From assembly GCA_030266015.1 (NCBI GenBank), contig JAJDHD010000007.1, positions 1 to 64,000 on the forward strand: DNA of 64,000 nucleotides, in the 5' to 3' direction. Position numbers and translations under genes: made by a program. Source of the DNA: Christensenellaceae bacterium OttesenSCG-928-K19 (GTDB lineage Bacteria; Bacillota; Clostridia; Christensenellales; Christensenellaceae). Under the pieces are notes generated by a model. That model was not told where the DNA came from. It searched no databases and saw nothing but the letters and a program-made list of their open reading frames with translations. How positions within the stretch are numbered: position 1 is the first letter of the stretch; each line of letters starts with the position of its first letter. Below, piece by piece: positions 46,586 to 56,587 of this stretch.

Positions 46586-46622
46586 ATTGGCGGTGTTGAG
46601 CAATCCACCGCCAATCGTTTTT
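46586..46622 (+). terminator. Terminator after ftsH
   Basis: ATTGGCGGTG (46586-46595), ten-base loop, CACCGCCAAT (46606-46615), then CGTTTTTAT. Confidence 0.85.
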
Positions 46623-46633
46623 ATCGCTATATT

Positions 46634-47467
46634 ATGTTGGATTTACACATGCATTCCACCGCTTCGGACGGCACAGACACGCCGGAGCAAATCATTACAA
46701 AATGCGCCAAGCTGCGCCTGCAGGCCTCTTCCATTACCGATCACGACACTATAGACGGGCAACAGGAGGCAATCGACACCGCGGCGGAAAAAAAGATCAA
46801 ATACATCACCGGTGTGGAATTCTCTGTGCAGCACGCGGGCGAGCTGCATATCCTTGGCTATGGCGTGGATATCCACAGCACCGCATTCCAAAGCATGATG
46901 GATGAATTGCGCCAGTCGCGCGTGGAGCGTGCCCATCTTATTTTAAAACGCCTTCATGAGCAGGGGATTGCTATCTCCTTTGACGATGTGGAGCGACACG
47001 CACAAGGCAACACGCTGGGGCGGCCTCATATCGCGCTCGCCCTTATGGAAAAAGGCTACTCCAGCAACCTGCAGGACGCCTTCACCACTTATCTCAATGA
47101 AAACGGCCTATGCTATGTGCGCAGGCGCAAGCTGAACGCAAAAGAAGCCATTGATTTGATTGCGGACGCAGGCGGGGTAAGCGTGCTGGCACACCCAAAA
47201 TTCATCCGCACAAATGACATCGCCGGATTGGTTGCGGGCATGGCGGCGGATGGCCTTCGTGGCATTGAGGCCTATTACCCTGCGCACACCGACCGTGATG
47301 TGGAGCGCTTTCTGGCCATTGCCAAAGCAAACAACCTTCTTGTGACCGCGGGCAGTGACTACCACGGCAAAATGCGCGAATATTCTGCCATCGCCAGCGA
47401 AAAGCGCACCGGCAAAGAGCTTGAACAAGCAATTCAGTATTTATTGGATACCTACACACGGGGATAA
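46634..47467 (+). CDS. PHP-domain phosphoesterase (YciV/RNase AM type)
   Basis: 277 residues. Metal-binding motifs: DLHMHSTASDG, ITDHDT, VEFS, a central HIALALMEKGY, VLAHP and GSDYHG. This set fits the family of 3',5'-nucleotide bisphosphate phosphatases / 5'-3' exoribonucleases (YciV). The start lies 12 bases after the ftsH terminator and has no ribosome binding site; a TATATT immediately before the ATG may mean a very short leader, or translation may rely on readthrough transcripts. Confidence 0.88.
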   Translation: MLDLHMHSTASDGTDTPEQIITKCAKLRLQASSITDHDTIDGQQEAIDTAAEKKIKYITGVEFSVQHAGELHILGYGVDIHSTAFQSMMDELRQSRVERAHLILKRLHEQGIAISFDDVERHAQGNTLGRPHIALALMEKGYSSNLQDAFTTYLNENGLCYVRRRKLNAKEAIDLIADAGGVSVLAHPKFIRTNDIAGLVAGMAADGLRGIEAYYPAHTDRDVERFLAIAKANNLLVTAGSDYHGKMREYSAIASEKRTGKELEQAIQYLLDTYTRG

Positions 47468-47478
47468 GACAACGGGCA

Positions 47479-47488
47479 TCCCCCCCCC
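47479..47488 (+). repeat. C10 homopolymer tract
   Basis: Ten consecutive C, 12 bases after the PHP gene stop, outside any recognised gene. The only run of this kind that I noticed. Confidence 0.9.
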
Positions 47489-47606
47489 CGCTTCAACGCT
47501 TTATATTTTAGCTGTGACTCATTTTTAACTAAATTGTTTTTCTATTTGGTTGGACGAGGCCCCCGCATGTTACAATGCCTTGATTTTTTGCAGCTGGCTT
47601 ATTAGC

Positions 47607-49085
47607 TTATTCCATCACAGCCTCTAGCAACTCCAGTCCGGGCGCGCTTTCCAATATAAAACCAATGTCCGATACCGCGCCCCCTTGCGCAACCACCGCG
47701 TTATACTCCATGGGTGTAATTGTAAGCGTATCTCCAGTTATATTATATTCCCCATTCCATCCGTCCTGCAACTCGATATCCTGATTGAATACAAGCCGGA
47801 GTTTCCATGTGCTCAGCTCCCCGTCTGTATTATTCTGTACCGTTGCCACATATTGATATGCAACGCCACCATTGCTTTCCCACGAATTTGCCAGCACTGC
47901 CCGCACCGCGTCGTCCGTTTTGTCTGTTTGCCCTTCTTCCTCATCCACAACCTGTGGCAGCTCACCGCCCATCCGGCCCACAAACCATTTGCCCGCTTGG
48001 CTCAAGTCATCCGCAATAAATCCTGACGTTTTTGTGCTCGTGGCGGTAATCATTGCAGAGCTTTCGTCCTTGTTAGAAAAATTCCACATTACGTAGCTGA
48101 TATTATACTCATTTATCCGCTCCAGCCACAGGTCCGCCTCTGCCTCGTCCACCGCGCCATTGCCGGACGCGTCACAAATGCCAAATTCTGATACAAAAAC
48201 GGGAAGCCCTGCAAGAGCCGCCTCTGCCATTTTACTCCGCAACTCCTCTTTATGCGTTGCCGCGTAAAAATGCAGCGTATACATGATATTATCGTATCCT
48301 GTGAGCGGGTTTTCTACCGCGCGGTCTATGTCTTGCGACCATGTGGGCGTGCCCACCAGCACCACAGCCTCCGTATGTTCGCGGATGACCGGAATCACCT
48401 CCTCCGCATATTCCCGGATGTCCTCCCATGAGGTATCTCCATTCGGTTCATTGCATATTTCGTAAATCACGTGGTCTTTGTCACTGTATTTTTCCGCCAT
48501 CTCCCGAAAGAAGGCAACCGCCTCATCCTTATGGAGAAGCGGGTTGTTGTCGCTTAGGATATGCCAGTCGATGATAATATAAAGCTTCAGCTCCTCTGCC
48601 GCCCGCACAGCGGTATCTATCAACTCTTTCAGCGTCTCCCTGTTCGCTTCGTCCCCGCTGCAATATCCGTTATACTCCTCCGTATACATTGCCAACCGAA
48701 ACACATTGCAGCCCCATTCCTCTTTCATTTGCCGCATCGCATCCTCGTTTACGAATTGCGGAAACCAGGATAAACCGTGTGAGCTGACACCCTTCAGTTG
48801 GACAACAGACCCATTGCCATCCGTTAGCGCTCCACCCTCCACAGAAAGACTACCAAAATAACCCTCACCTTCCTCATTTCTTTGCAATTCTTCTGGTTCG
48901 GATTGCCCTATTGGTTCTTCCACTGCAGGCGTACCTTGCGGCGGTATTTCCGTTTGCGTGGCTTGCTCTGCCTGAATCGGCTGTGCCGTTTGCTGCTGTG
49001 GTTGCAGGCTTGCATCACATCCAACAACAATCAGGCAAACCACCAGCGCCAAGCAAACCAGCCATACCATATTCCTCAGTTTCAT
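47607..49085 (-). CDS. GH5 cellulase-like lipoprotein with C-terminal CBM2-like domain
   Basis: 492 residues. Lipobox VVGC (Cys23), a Gln/Pro/Glu-rich linker, a GH5 barrel (about 75-375) with acid/base Glu213 (CNEPNG) and nucleophile Glu300 (VSEFG), and a C-terminal beta domain (about 395-492) resembling the CBM2 / bacterial cellulose-binding fold (ends near IGFILES). It should cut beta-1,4-glucan or a related glycan at the cell surface. A promoter lies at 49,127-49,155, and GGAAAGGG precedes the ATG. Confidence 0.88.
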   Translation of the reverse strand: MKLRNMVWLVCLALVVCLIVVGCDASLQPQQQTAQPIQAEQATQTEIPPQGTPAVEEPIGQSEPEELQRNEEGEGYFGSLSVEGGALTDGNGSVVQLKGVSSHGLSWFPQFVNEDAMRQMKEEWGCNVFRLAMYTEEYNGYCSGDEANRETLKELIDTAVRAAEELKLYIIIDWHILSDNNPLLHKDEAVAFFREMAEKYSDKDHVIYEICNEPNGDTSWEDIREYAEEVIPVIREHTEAVVLVGTPTWSQDIDRAVENPLTGYDNIMYTLHFYAATHKEELRSKMAEAALAGLPVFVSEFGICDASGNGAVDEAEADLWLERINEYNISYVMWNFSNKDESSAMITATSTKTSGFIADDLSQAGKWFVGRMGGELPQVVDEEEGQTDKTDDAVRAVLANSWESNGGVAYQYVATVQNNTDGELSTWKLRLVFNQDIELQDGWNGEYNITGDTLTITPMEYNAVVAQGGAVSDIGFILESAPGLELLEAVME

Positions 49086-49126
49086 AGCTTATTCCCTTTC
49101 CTATCCCATGGCAACTTTCTTTGTTA

Positions 49127-49155
49127 ATTATATACCGAACCACTTTTAAAACCAA
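49127..49155 (-). promoter_or_regulatory. Probable promoter of the GH5 gene
   Basis: Minus strand: -35-like TTGGTT (49150-49155), 17-bp spacer, -10 TATAAT (49127-49132). The rest of the 330-base gap to the HD-GYP gene shows no gene, and I saw no c-di-GMP riboswitch core. Confidence 0.55.
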
Positions 49156-49418
49156 TGGTTTTACGACTAACAGAACCATGTCGCTCCTCTCTCTCAAACT
49201 GCCATTTACCCGACTCCCCACCACCAATTTATTCTTATTGCACCTTTTGTCCGGCATCTTCTGTGCGAAGTTATTTGCAATAATGAGGCATAATCACAGA
49301 AAAATGTTGCTTTATATGCTTTATTTGAAAGAAATGGTGTGATATACTGTTCAAGGTCAACTAGTTTATATATAAATAATTAGACTGTTACGCAAATTAT
49401 CCTTTGGGGGCGATAATT

Positions 49419-50879
49419 TTGAGCGAGAAAAAGAATCATTCTATTTCACCTTCCAGCAAGCAGCAAGATGAGACCCGCAGGCATTTTGCCAACAATCTTG
49501 ATACGATTATCAAGGCAACGGGAATTGGCATGTGGGATTGGGATATCAAGACCGGCCATATTGTGCATAGCGGCCAGTTTGAACGTATAGCGGGATATGA
49601 CGACGGCGAGATGCCCGGTGCGGACACAAGCGCGCGAGACAAGCTGATTTTGCCCGCCGACCGTAAACATGCCGATGATATTATTGCCGCCTGTATAAAT
49701 GGCGAAATAGATAACTATGAAACCGAATTCCGTATTGTATGTAAAAACGGCGATATAAAATGGATCCAGGATAGAGGCGCGGTAGCCGGCCGGGATGAAA
49801 ACGGCAAAGCAACGCGCATTGTGGGCATGTTCTATGGCATAGACCGCTTTAAAGCCACCGAGGCCGCATTGTCTGCAAAGCTGCGTATGCTGGATATTGT
49901 GTCCGGAATGAGCGGACTCGGCACCCTGGAATGGGATTTACTCACCGGAAAACTAAAATTTGACGATGATTTCCTGCTTATGTTCGGATATAAAGAAAAT
50001 GAAGTGGCCGAAACCTTTGACGTACTGGATCGTTACATCGAATCAGAGGATTTTGCACAGATGTCCAGGGAACTGGCAAGATTTGTGAGCGCCAACGATA
50101 AGGACGCCGTATACTCAAAGCAGGTACGCGCCCGGCCAAAGAAAGGTAATTTTTTATGGGTTGTGGCGACGGCGCGCATTGTTGAGTGGGATAATGAAGG
50201 ACGCCCCACCCGCATATACGCCGGGGTGCTAAATGTAGATAAGCTGAAACGAGCCAACAGCTTTTTGATCGACGTACTTTCCACTACTGTGGAATTCCGC
50301 AATTTTGAATCGGGCGAGCACGTGAAACGGATGCAAAACCTAACCTATATCTTCCTCCGTATGATGCAGGACGAATATAGACTGAAGCCTGATTTAATTG
50401 AAACCATTGCGGATGCAGCTGTTTTACACGATATAGGAAAAATTGCCATTCCCGATTCTGTCCTGTTAAAACCCGGGCCGCTCACAAAAGAAGAATTTGA
50501 GATCATGAAAACACATACGCTGCGCGGTTGTGAAATCCTGAAAAGCCTGAACTATGTTCCCGACCAGGAATACTATAAATATTGCTATGAAATATGTCGG
50601 CATCACCATGAACGCTGGGATGGGAACGGATACCCCGACAAGTTGAAGGGGGACGAGATTTCTATTTGGGCGCAAGCCGCCTCCCTCGCTGATGTATATG
50701 ACGCGCTCACAAGCGACAGGGTTTATAAAAAAGCATATAGCCACGATGAAGCGGCAGCAATGATCCTTGGTGGAGAATGCGGCGTGTTCAATCCTGTGTT
50801 AATGGATCATTTTAAATCCATCCACCATGACCTTCCCAGCCTGATTGCTGAAATGTCTACAAAAGAAAAGGTACATTAG
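49419..50879 (+). CDS. PAS-PAS-HD-GYP protein (c-di-GMP phosphodiesterase)
   Basis: About 486 residues, no membrane helix. Two PAS domains (about 25-150 and 165-280) precede an HD-GYP domain with HDIGKIAIPD, the second metal segment (KTHTLRGCEIL) and HHERWDGNGYP. HD-GYP enzymes hydrolyse c-di-GMP to GMP or pGpG. The TTG start at 49419 follows GGGGGCG. It may oppose the cyclase at 7,404. PAS ligands are not known. Confidence 0.88.
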   Translation: MSEKKNHSISPSSKQQDETRRHFANNLDTIIKATGIGMWDWDIKTGHIVHSGQFERIAGYDDGEMPGADTSARDKLILPADRKHADDIIAACINGEIDNYETEFRIVCKNGDIKWIQDRGAVAGRDENGKATRIVGMFYGIDRFKATEAALSAKLRMLDIVSGMSGLGTLEWDLLTGKLKFDDDFLLMFGYKENEVAETFDVLDRYIESEDFAQMSRELARFVSANDKDAVYSKQVRARPKKGNFLWVVATARIVEWDNEGRPTRIYAGVLNVDKLKRANSFLIDVLSTTVEFRNFESGEHVKRMQNLTYIFLRMMQDEYRLKPDLIETIADAAVLHDIGKIAIPDSVLLKPGPLTKEEFEIMKTHTLRGCEILKSLNYVPDQEYYKYCYEICRHHHERWDGNGYPDKLKGDEISIWAQAASLADVYDALTSDRVYKKAYSHDEAAAMILGGECGVFNPVLMDHFKSIHHDLPSLIAEMSTKEKVH

Positions 50880-51067
50880 CCTAACTCCTTGTGGCACGCG
50901 CCTTCGCTAAGCATCGCAACACGGTGAAATCCTTTGCCCGGAATCGGTTGCTTCGATTCATACGCCAGTGCAGATGAATTGTTATGCGCAGCACCCAGAT
51001 TAGCCCATGCATTCATGGCTGCGAGATGTTGCAGGCGCGATAGATATGCCACGCAATAATCATCCAC
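50876..51067 (-). pseudogene. C-terminal remnant of an unrecognised gene
   Basis: About 63 codons from a GTG at 51067 to the TAA at 50876-50878 read like a genuine protein end (AAMNAWANLGAAHNNSSALA...KGFHRVAMLSEGACHKELG), with codon choices like the neighbours. There is no ribosome binding site, and a terminator hairpin lies immediately 5', so the N-terminal part appears missing. The stop overlaps the stop of the HD-GYP gene. The family is not recognised. Confidence 0.4.
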
Positions 51068-51074
51068 AAAGCAT

Positions 51075-51117
51075 AAAAACGGCGGATTGTAGTATAGTCC
51101 TGCAATCCGCCGTTTTG
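51075..51117. terminator. Bidirectional terminator
   Basis: CGGCGGATTG (51080-51089) pairs with CAATCCGCCG (51103-51112), with A4-5 and T4 runs at the ends. It can end transcription of the adhesin gene on the minus strand and of the HD-GYP gene on the plus strand. Confidence 0.85.
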
Positions 51118-51224
51118 TATTTTGATACTCCCAAAAAAGTGTGGGCATTGGTTTTAGTACATGCCATATGGCTTATATCATTTTTACTCTACCGTTCTCG
51201 TTCGGTCAAAATGGGGCAGGCAGG

Positions 51225-54200
51225 TTACCCTTTCTGCCTCCTTGCGCGCCAAACAAATGCCGCGCCGATGCTGCCGGCAGCCACAACGGCAAGAAGCACA
51301 AACAAAAGCAGCCTGCTGTCGTCTCCCGTTTTTGGCGATGATGAATTCCGCGCTGCCGCTTTCGGATCGCCATCATTTGGGGAAAGCTCTTGCCCACCGC
51401 CATCCTCCTGCGCGATCTTGTCGTGGGCAAACTTTACGGAAAAGGCAACCGCCGGATCGTGCGCCTCTGTGAATTCAGCGTTCTTGGAGCCTTCGCTGCT
51501 TAGGCGGTATCCTGCCGGCGCTTCTATATGCGCGATGATGTATTGCCCGGCAGGTAGCCCCTGATAAGAGAATGTGCCATCTTCCCCGCTTGTCATAAAA
51601 GCACCGTAATAAAGGTTTTCCTCTGTAAATTCCGTTGTGCCATGGGGGAATATGCCAATTCGCGCGCCTTTAAGCCCCATGCCGGCCACATCGTGTGCCA
51701 CCCCTTCAATCTTATAGGGCGCGTATTGATTGGAAAACGTGGTTGTGCCCTGCCCATCTGTCAATGTGGTGGTGCCTGTAGAATTAATCGAAAAACTATG
51801 CTTCAACAGAACGGTGTTCTTATGGTCGCTCCCATAATCCGGGAAATAGTTTTCCGGTGTTTTTGTTTCGGAAAAATAATAATCGCCGTAGATAAGCTTT
51901 CCGTTTATAAGGCAAGCCGCGCCGCGCGCATTTTTCCCATAAAGCTTATTTTCCCCGTTCGAATCAACCGCGCTTAACACGTATTTCCCTTCAGTTGCCG
52001 CATCCTCTATAAGATAGGCAACAGCATTGCCTGACGCTTTATCATACACTGTAAATTCCGCGCCCGAAAGCGGGTCATCTGTTTTTGCATCCACCTTTAA
52101 AAGTTGCACGTCACCTGTTTTGTAAAAGTTTTTGATTGTATAGCCTGCCGCCGCGCTACCCGAGAGAAGCCCAGCGTCTCCGCCCGTGATGGTATAACTA
52201 TAATTCCCCGCCGCGTCCTTTGTCACAACAACAGTCCACTCCGCAGCCGGCAGTTCATACGCAAGGGTTGCGCTACCCTCTTCTTTTAACGTATATGTCC
52301 CCGCGTCTACCTTGGTAAACGAAACAATACCATTCCCAGAGCTCACGGCAGTTTTTTGGTGTTGCGTTCCTGTGAGCGAAAGCGTAAACTCCACCCCCGC
52401 AAGGCCAATGCCGTCTTCTGTCGTCTTTTTAAATTCCACTTTCCCCTTGGGATCGTTTTGCAGCTCCAGCATATGCCCGCGCACCGTGGAATTGAATCCC
52501 ACTTCCTCTACATTTGGCAATCCTCCCGTATAAGGGGTCTGGTCTTTGAAGTAGACATAGGTGTAGGTGCCCGTCGGTGCAACATAGCCTGCAGGCGCAG
52601 CCGTCTCTTCTATCCTGTATAAGCTGTCCTTCTTAAGGAACATAAATGTCGCCTTGCCGTTTTGCGCTGTTACACGGATTTTTTCAGTATCCGAATTTAC
52701 CGATCCGTCCGCGTTTGCTTCCACCAGCGTAAATTCCGCACCGGCAAGCGCAAACAACGGGTTTTGCCCATCCATATTACATGTAGCCTTGCTGATTGAT
52801 AAATAGGGCGAGCTGCAGGCCATGCAATAATCGTCCAGGTTAAAGCTTTGCGCACCCGAAGCCTGCACATCACCTGTGCCCTGCTCCCAGCCCGCGCCAT
52901 CCGAAACCTCCGCGCCGTTTTTCATGTCTGATGCCGCAGCGGTATCACACACATAAGCGTTGAATTCCACCACTAGTGTTTTATCTTTATACGCGTCCGG
53001 GATGGTAAATTCAAATCCGCCAAATGCGACGCTTGTGCCTGTCTGTGCCTTGATTGTGTTGGTAATATCCGTGCCGGTAGTTGTGCCGCCCGAGGCGGTC
53101 ATGTCTACAGCGCTTACCTTAAACGTATCCTTGTCCATCTCAAAGATATCCCTTAGGCTATCCGCCACAGTAAAGCCGCCCATGTCGGTGTTATGGCGGT
53201 TTACCACAATCTTCCACGAAACACCCGAAGCATTCAGCCGGTCTGCGCCATATGTTCCCACGTTGCCCGTGTTCACCTTGAAAAACGTCCCGCTTTTGGC
53301 GATGTGCGGCAGCGTGCGGTTGCTGTTTGCGGTAGCTTTGGTGTTTGCCGCAATAGGCGTGCCATACACAGTTCCCTCTATTTTTGCTTCATTTGTGATG
53401 GTCGTCGCCTGCGCAGAAAAGAAATCGTGCCTGTAATTTTCATCTGAAAATTTGGTGGTGAACTCAAGCACAAATGTATCGGACGTTGTGTTAGGCACGC
53501 CAAAATCTTCAAATACTATCTCCATCTCATTGGACAGATATGGTTTGCCATCAATGTTTGCCGTATTCTCTTGGGTGATTTCAAACGCAAGGTGCGCGCT
53601 ATCCTGCATCGTAACATCCTGCTTGGTTACGCCTCCTGTCGGTGCGCTCGTTATAATGGAGCTATCCCCTCCCTGCGGCACAATCGTCTCAACTACCGCG
53701 CCCGTATTGTCTTTCCGCGTTATTTTAATAAGGTCTTGGAGCGTTGTGCCCGGAGGAAGCGCGTCTGTCATCACCGCGTCCTTTATAGGCACATTATTCG
53801 GATTCACTGTTACTGTCCAGCCTACGGTCTTTTTCTCGTAGTTATAGGTTGTAGCGCTGCCGCCAATCTTATTGTCCTTCTGTATCAACGGGCTGGTGAC
53901 TTTGTTTTCACCTGTGGCATCATCCTGATTTATAAGGGTACCCTGAGGTGCCGCCTGCACTTTTGCTGTGTTTTTCACAGAAACATTGCTGGCATTTTTG
54001 CCCAGCACCGCACCGTCTACAAGCTTTGTATCTATCGTCGCTTTGTAGTGTTCACCCGCGGCGATGCTCCCCAGATGTATTTTGAGCGTAATATCATTCC
54101 CCCCCGTGCTAAAGCAGTAATAATCATTTGCTCCTCCGGGGTCTGATGCGTCATAATTAATTACCGTACGGCTTCCTACTGATCCAAGTGAAGTCAGCGC

Positions 54201-56414
54201 GATTGGTGCATGTGAGGTATACAATAAAAACTCCTGCTTGGTGTTATCGAGCGTGTCTACAATAACAACTTCTGAAAGCGCAGTCTGGAACTGGTTGATG
54301 GTAAACTCCCAGCTTAATATTTGTGTGGCTGGATCATAGCCCGCGCCTTTTTTGGTCACCCAGCGATATTCAGTGGACACATTCTTGCCAATGTTAAAAT
54401 CGAAATTATCAGGCAGCGGGCCGTTGCCGTAATACATCTCGCGGTACACAAGCTTTGCAATATTTGTGAGTGAAGCCGGCTTTTGTGGATGGTCGTAATC
54501 TTTGGTAACCACCGTCGAATAGGTGATATCCACATTTTTTCCGATAAGGCCCGTCGCAGGGATGATAAGCACCATTTTGTCTTCAGCCGGAAGCGAAGCA
54601 TTTGATTTATAGGCATAATAACCCGCCTGCGTTGCTCCAAGGCTTTGTAATATCGCCATAAAAGCATCCGGCGTCTTAAGACTGGAATTTTTAATGTCGT
54701 CATATGTGGGCGGCGTTCCGCCAAAATTAAGTCCGGTAATCGGCATCGGCGTTTCATATGCAGCCGTATCTTTGTTGTATATTTTCACATCCGAAGTGAG
54801 ATCATACGTATGGTCGGCAATGTTGATTTCGTCGATAATATAGGCCTCAACGACACGCCCGCCCGAGCTGGAAAGGCTAATCGTCCAGTCGTAATACCGG
54901 CTATTTGTGGGCCGCGCCGCTCCGTCTTTTGAAAAAAACTTCGCATTTATTGCCGTTGATACTTCGCTGGATTTTTTAACGTTTTTGGCGCCTGCTTCGT
55001 CGCGGTTCAGCTGTGCAGTATTTTTGTAGGTTTTTTTTATGCCGTTTTTCATATAGCTTTCGCCCAGCTCATCTTTGAGACGGGTTTTTAACACAAATTT
55101 CGCGGATGTCGTATCTGTGCCGTCCCCAAACGCGTTTTCTACAAATTTATAGTTGATGATGTTTGTGGGATTGTTTTGCGCATCTTGATAGGCGCTGGGC
55201 GGAACAGGCATTCCGGAAACCGCGCCGTTCAGGAAAACCTCCGCAGATTCTATGACGAGATCTGCATCCAGTACGTCTTTGAAAAATTTGCCGTCCAGCT
55301 TGCCCGTATTGGCAGCGTCAATTTCCACTACATATTCAATTTCTGGGCTGTTTGCCACCGCGGGCGCGCTTTTTACGATGTCATAGTTTGTTGCCGGGTC
55401 TGTCACCTCAATGGGCGGTCCTTCAAAGTTGAACGACACGCTGCCATCCGAGGCAATGCTGCCGATCGACGCTGTGGTGCCCGCCACATGCACTCCCGCT
55501 GCTGCCAGCGTAAAGGAATTCTCCAGCTGTACGGTCGACCGCGAATATACGCAGTTGTCAAACGCACCGGTAAAAGTGATGACATTTCCCGACTGTGTCC
55601 AACTGTATTCTCCTATTTTGGCAGGCGGCGCCTCGGTGTCCATCAAATTGCCCGATGCCGTAACACCGGAAATATCCACTTGGGTCGCGTCAAACTTGCA
55701 TGTGAACCGAATCTTTGGCAGCCGCACATCTGTGCCAAGCCCGTTCAAATAAGCATCATAGACTGCTTTTGTGCCATGGACGCTCTGGTCGTCGACACCG
55801 GCGGCAATGGCATCATCAAGCGTCTGTCGTGTGGCCGCGCTGTCAAGATGTACCGTGTATTTAATATTGAGCGCTGAGGTGGTGGGATTAAATCCTGTCA
55901 TATCAAAGTTGTATTTGGAAAATTTGTCGGCGGGTGAATAAGAGCCTGGCGCGTTCGTAGCCATATTGCCGCCTGCCGCCATCGGCACAAATCCCCCCGA
56001 TTGCTGCACTGCCACCCCTGCTTCCTGCTCTACCACATCGGGCTCTGTCAGCAAAACACTCATCTGCGGCAACGCCACACCTTCCGCCAGCGCATATCCT
56101 GCGGGAAGAACCGCAGTAAACGTGTATCTGCCCGGCATCGCCGCATCATAGGTTTCACACCCCCATGAAACGCCCTCCACCACAACACTGCCCGACTCTG
56201 CCTGTGCAGTGAGCTGCCCAGGGAAAGGAAGCGCCGCAGCTTCCGTTCCCGTCACGGCCTGTAGCTCCTCTGGTTCTGCCGGAGACATCTCCATCAGCGT
56301 AACTTCGGTCGCTTCGCCGTCGCTTACATTCGCTTGCGTATCCACGGCCGCGCTTATACTGGAAAACATCAACAGGGCAACCAGGACAACCGCAATAATT
56401 GTGATTTTTTTCAT
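51225..56414 (-). CDS. Giant cell-wall-anchored adhesin with Cna-B/SpaA domains
   Basis: 1,729 residues. Signal peptide (first about 22 residues), an N-terminal region of about 150 residues, a long array of repeated beta domains resembling collagen-binding/adhesin modules (about 160-1,190; recurrent segments such as KSAPAVANSPEIEYVVEI and NKIGGSATTYNYEKKTVGW), then four SpaA/Cna-B type domains (about 1,195-1,625) with the ETxxPxxY pattern (IEETAAPAGY, SETKTPENY, HIEAPAGY). The end has SPKTGD (from 1,693), a hydrophobic helix and RARRQKG: a sortase sorting signal with Ser in place of Leu. No sortase gene is nearby. AT-rich leader with a long hairpin. Confidence 0.88.
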   Translation of the reverse strand: MKKITIIAVVLVALLMFSSISAAVDTQANVSDGEATEVTLMEMSPAEPEELQAVTGTEAAALPFPGQLTAQAESGSVVVEGVSWGCETYDAAMPGRYTFTAVLPAGYALAEGVALPQMSVLLTEPDVVEQEAGVAVQQSGGFVPMAAGGNMATNAPGSYSPADKFSKYNFDMTGFNPTTSALNIKYTVHLDSAATRQTLDDAIAAGVDDQSVHGTKAVYDAYLNGLGTDVRLPKIRFTCKFDATQVDISGVTASGNLMDTEAPPAKIGEYSWTQSGNVITFTGAFDNCVYSRSTVQLENSFTLAAAGVHVAGTTASIGSIASDGSVSFNFEGPPIEVTDPATNYDIVKSAPAVANSPEIEYVVEIDAANTGKLDGKFFKDVLDADLVIESAEVFLNGAVSGMPVPPSAYQDAQNNPTNIINYKFVENAFGDGTDTTSAKFVLKTRLKDELGESYMKNGIKKTYKNTAQLNRDEAGAKNVKKSSEVSTAINAKFFSKDGAARPTNSRYYDWTISLSSSGGRVVEAYIIDEINIADHTYDLTSDVKIYNKDTAAYETPMPITGLNFGGTPPTYDDIKNSSLKTPDAFMAILQSLGATQAGYYAYKSNASLPAEDKMVLIIPATGLIGKNVDITYSTVVTKDYDHPQKPASLTNIAKLVYREMYYGNGPLPDNFDFNIGKNVSTEYRWVTKKGAGYDPATQILSWEFTINQFQTALSEVVIVDTLDNTKQEFLLYTSHAPIALTSLGSVGSRTVINYDASDPGGANDYYCFSTGGNDITLKIHLGSIAAGEHYKATIDTKLVDGAVLGKNASNVSVKNTAKVQAAPQGTLINQDDATGENKVTSPLIQKDNKIGGSATTYNYEKKTVGWTVTVNPNNVPIKDAVMTDALPPGTTLQDLIKITRKDNTGAVVETIVPQGGDSSIITSAPTGGVTKQDVTMQDSAHLAFEITQENTANIDGKPYLSNEMEIVFEDFGVPNTTSDTFVLEFTTKFSDENYRHDFFSAQATTITNEAKIEGTVYGTPIAANTKATANSNRTLPHIAKSGTFFKVNTGNVGTYGADRLNASGVSWKIVVNRHNTDMGGFTVADSLRDIFEMDKDTFKVSAVDMTASGGTTTGTDITNTIKAQTGTSVAFGGFEFTIPDAYKDKTLVVEFNAYVCDTAAASDMKNGAEVSDGAGWEQGTGDVQASGAQSFNLDDYCMACSSPYLSISKATCNMDGQNPLFALAGAEFTLVEANADGSVNSDTEKIRVTAQNGKATFMFLKKDSLYRIEETAAPAGYVAPTGTYTYVYFKDQTPYTGGLPNVEEVGFNSTVRGHMLELQNDPKGKVEFKKTTEDGIGLAGVEFTLSLTGTQHQKTAVSSGNGIVSFTKVDAGTYTLKEEGSATLAYELPAAEWTVVVTKDAAGNYSYTITGGDAGLLSGSAAAGYTIKNFYKTGDVQLLKVDAKTDDPLSGAEFTVYDKASGNAVAYLIEDAATEGKYVLSAVDSNGENKLYGKNARGAACLINGKLIYGDYYFSETKTPENYFPDYGSDHKNTVLLKHSFSINSTGTTTLTDGQGTTTFSNQYAPYKIEGVAHDVAGMGLKGARIGIFPHGTTEFTEENLYYGAFMTSGEDGTFSYQGLPAGQYIIAHIEAPAGYRLSSEGSKNAEFTEAHDPAVAFSVKFAHDKIAQEDGGGQELSPNDGDPKAAARNSSSPKTGDDSRLLLFVLLAVVAAGSIGAAFVWRARRQKG

Positions 56415-56479
56415 AACTAAAAATACCCTCCAACAACTGACTTCTTTGTGTTTAATTTTCGTATATAAATGAAATCCGC

Positions 56480-56523
56480 GTTTGTCCTATTTGTCTATCG
56501 CAACACTCTGCAAATAGGCAAAC
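56480..56523 (-). promoter_or_regulatory. Long hairpin in the adhesin mRNA leader
   Basis: GTTTG.CCTATTTG (56480-56493, one extra base at 56485) pairs with CAAATAGGCAAAC (56511-56523): 13 base pairs, one bulge, 17-base loop. It lies in the 5' untranslated region, 66 bases before the start codon, and has no T run. Confidence 0.55.
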
Positions 56524-56587
56524 AAATCTAACAATAGGCTTCATATACATAATGCTCCCCCCAGAGAGCTTGACAATACTATGAATA

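Noticed and set aside
49086-49418. Search for a c-di-GMP riboswitch before the HD-GYP and GH5 genes
   Set aside because: None of the conserved GEMM core words were seen.
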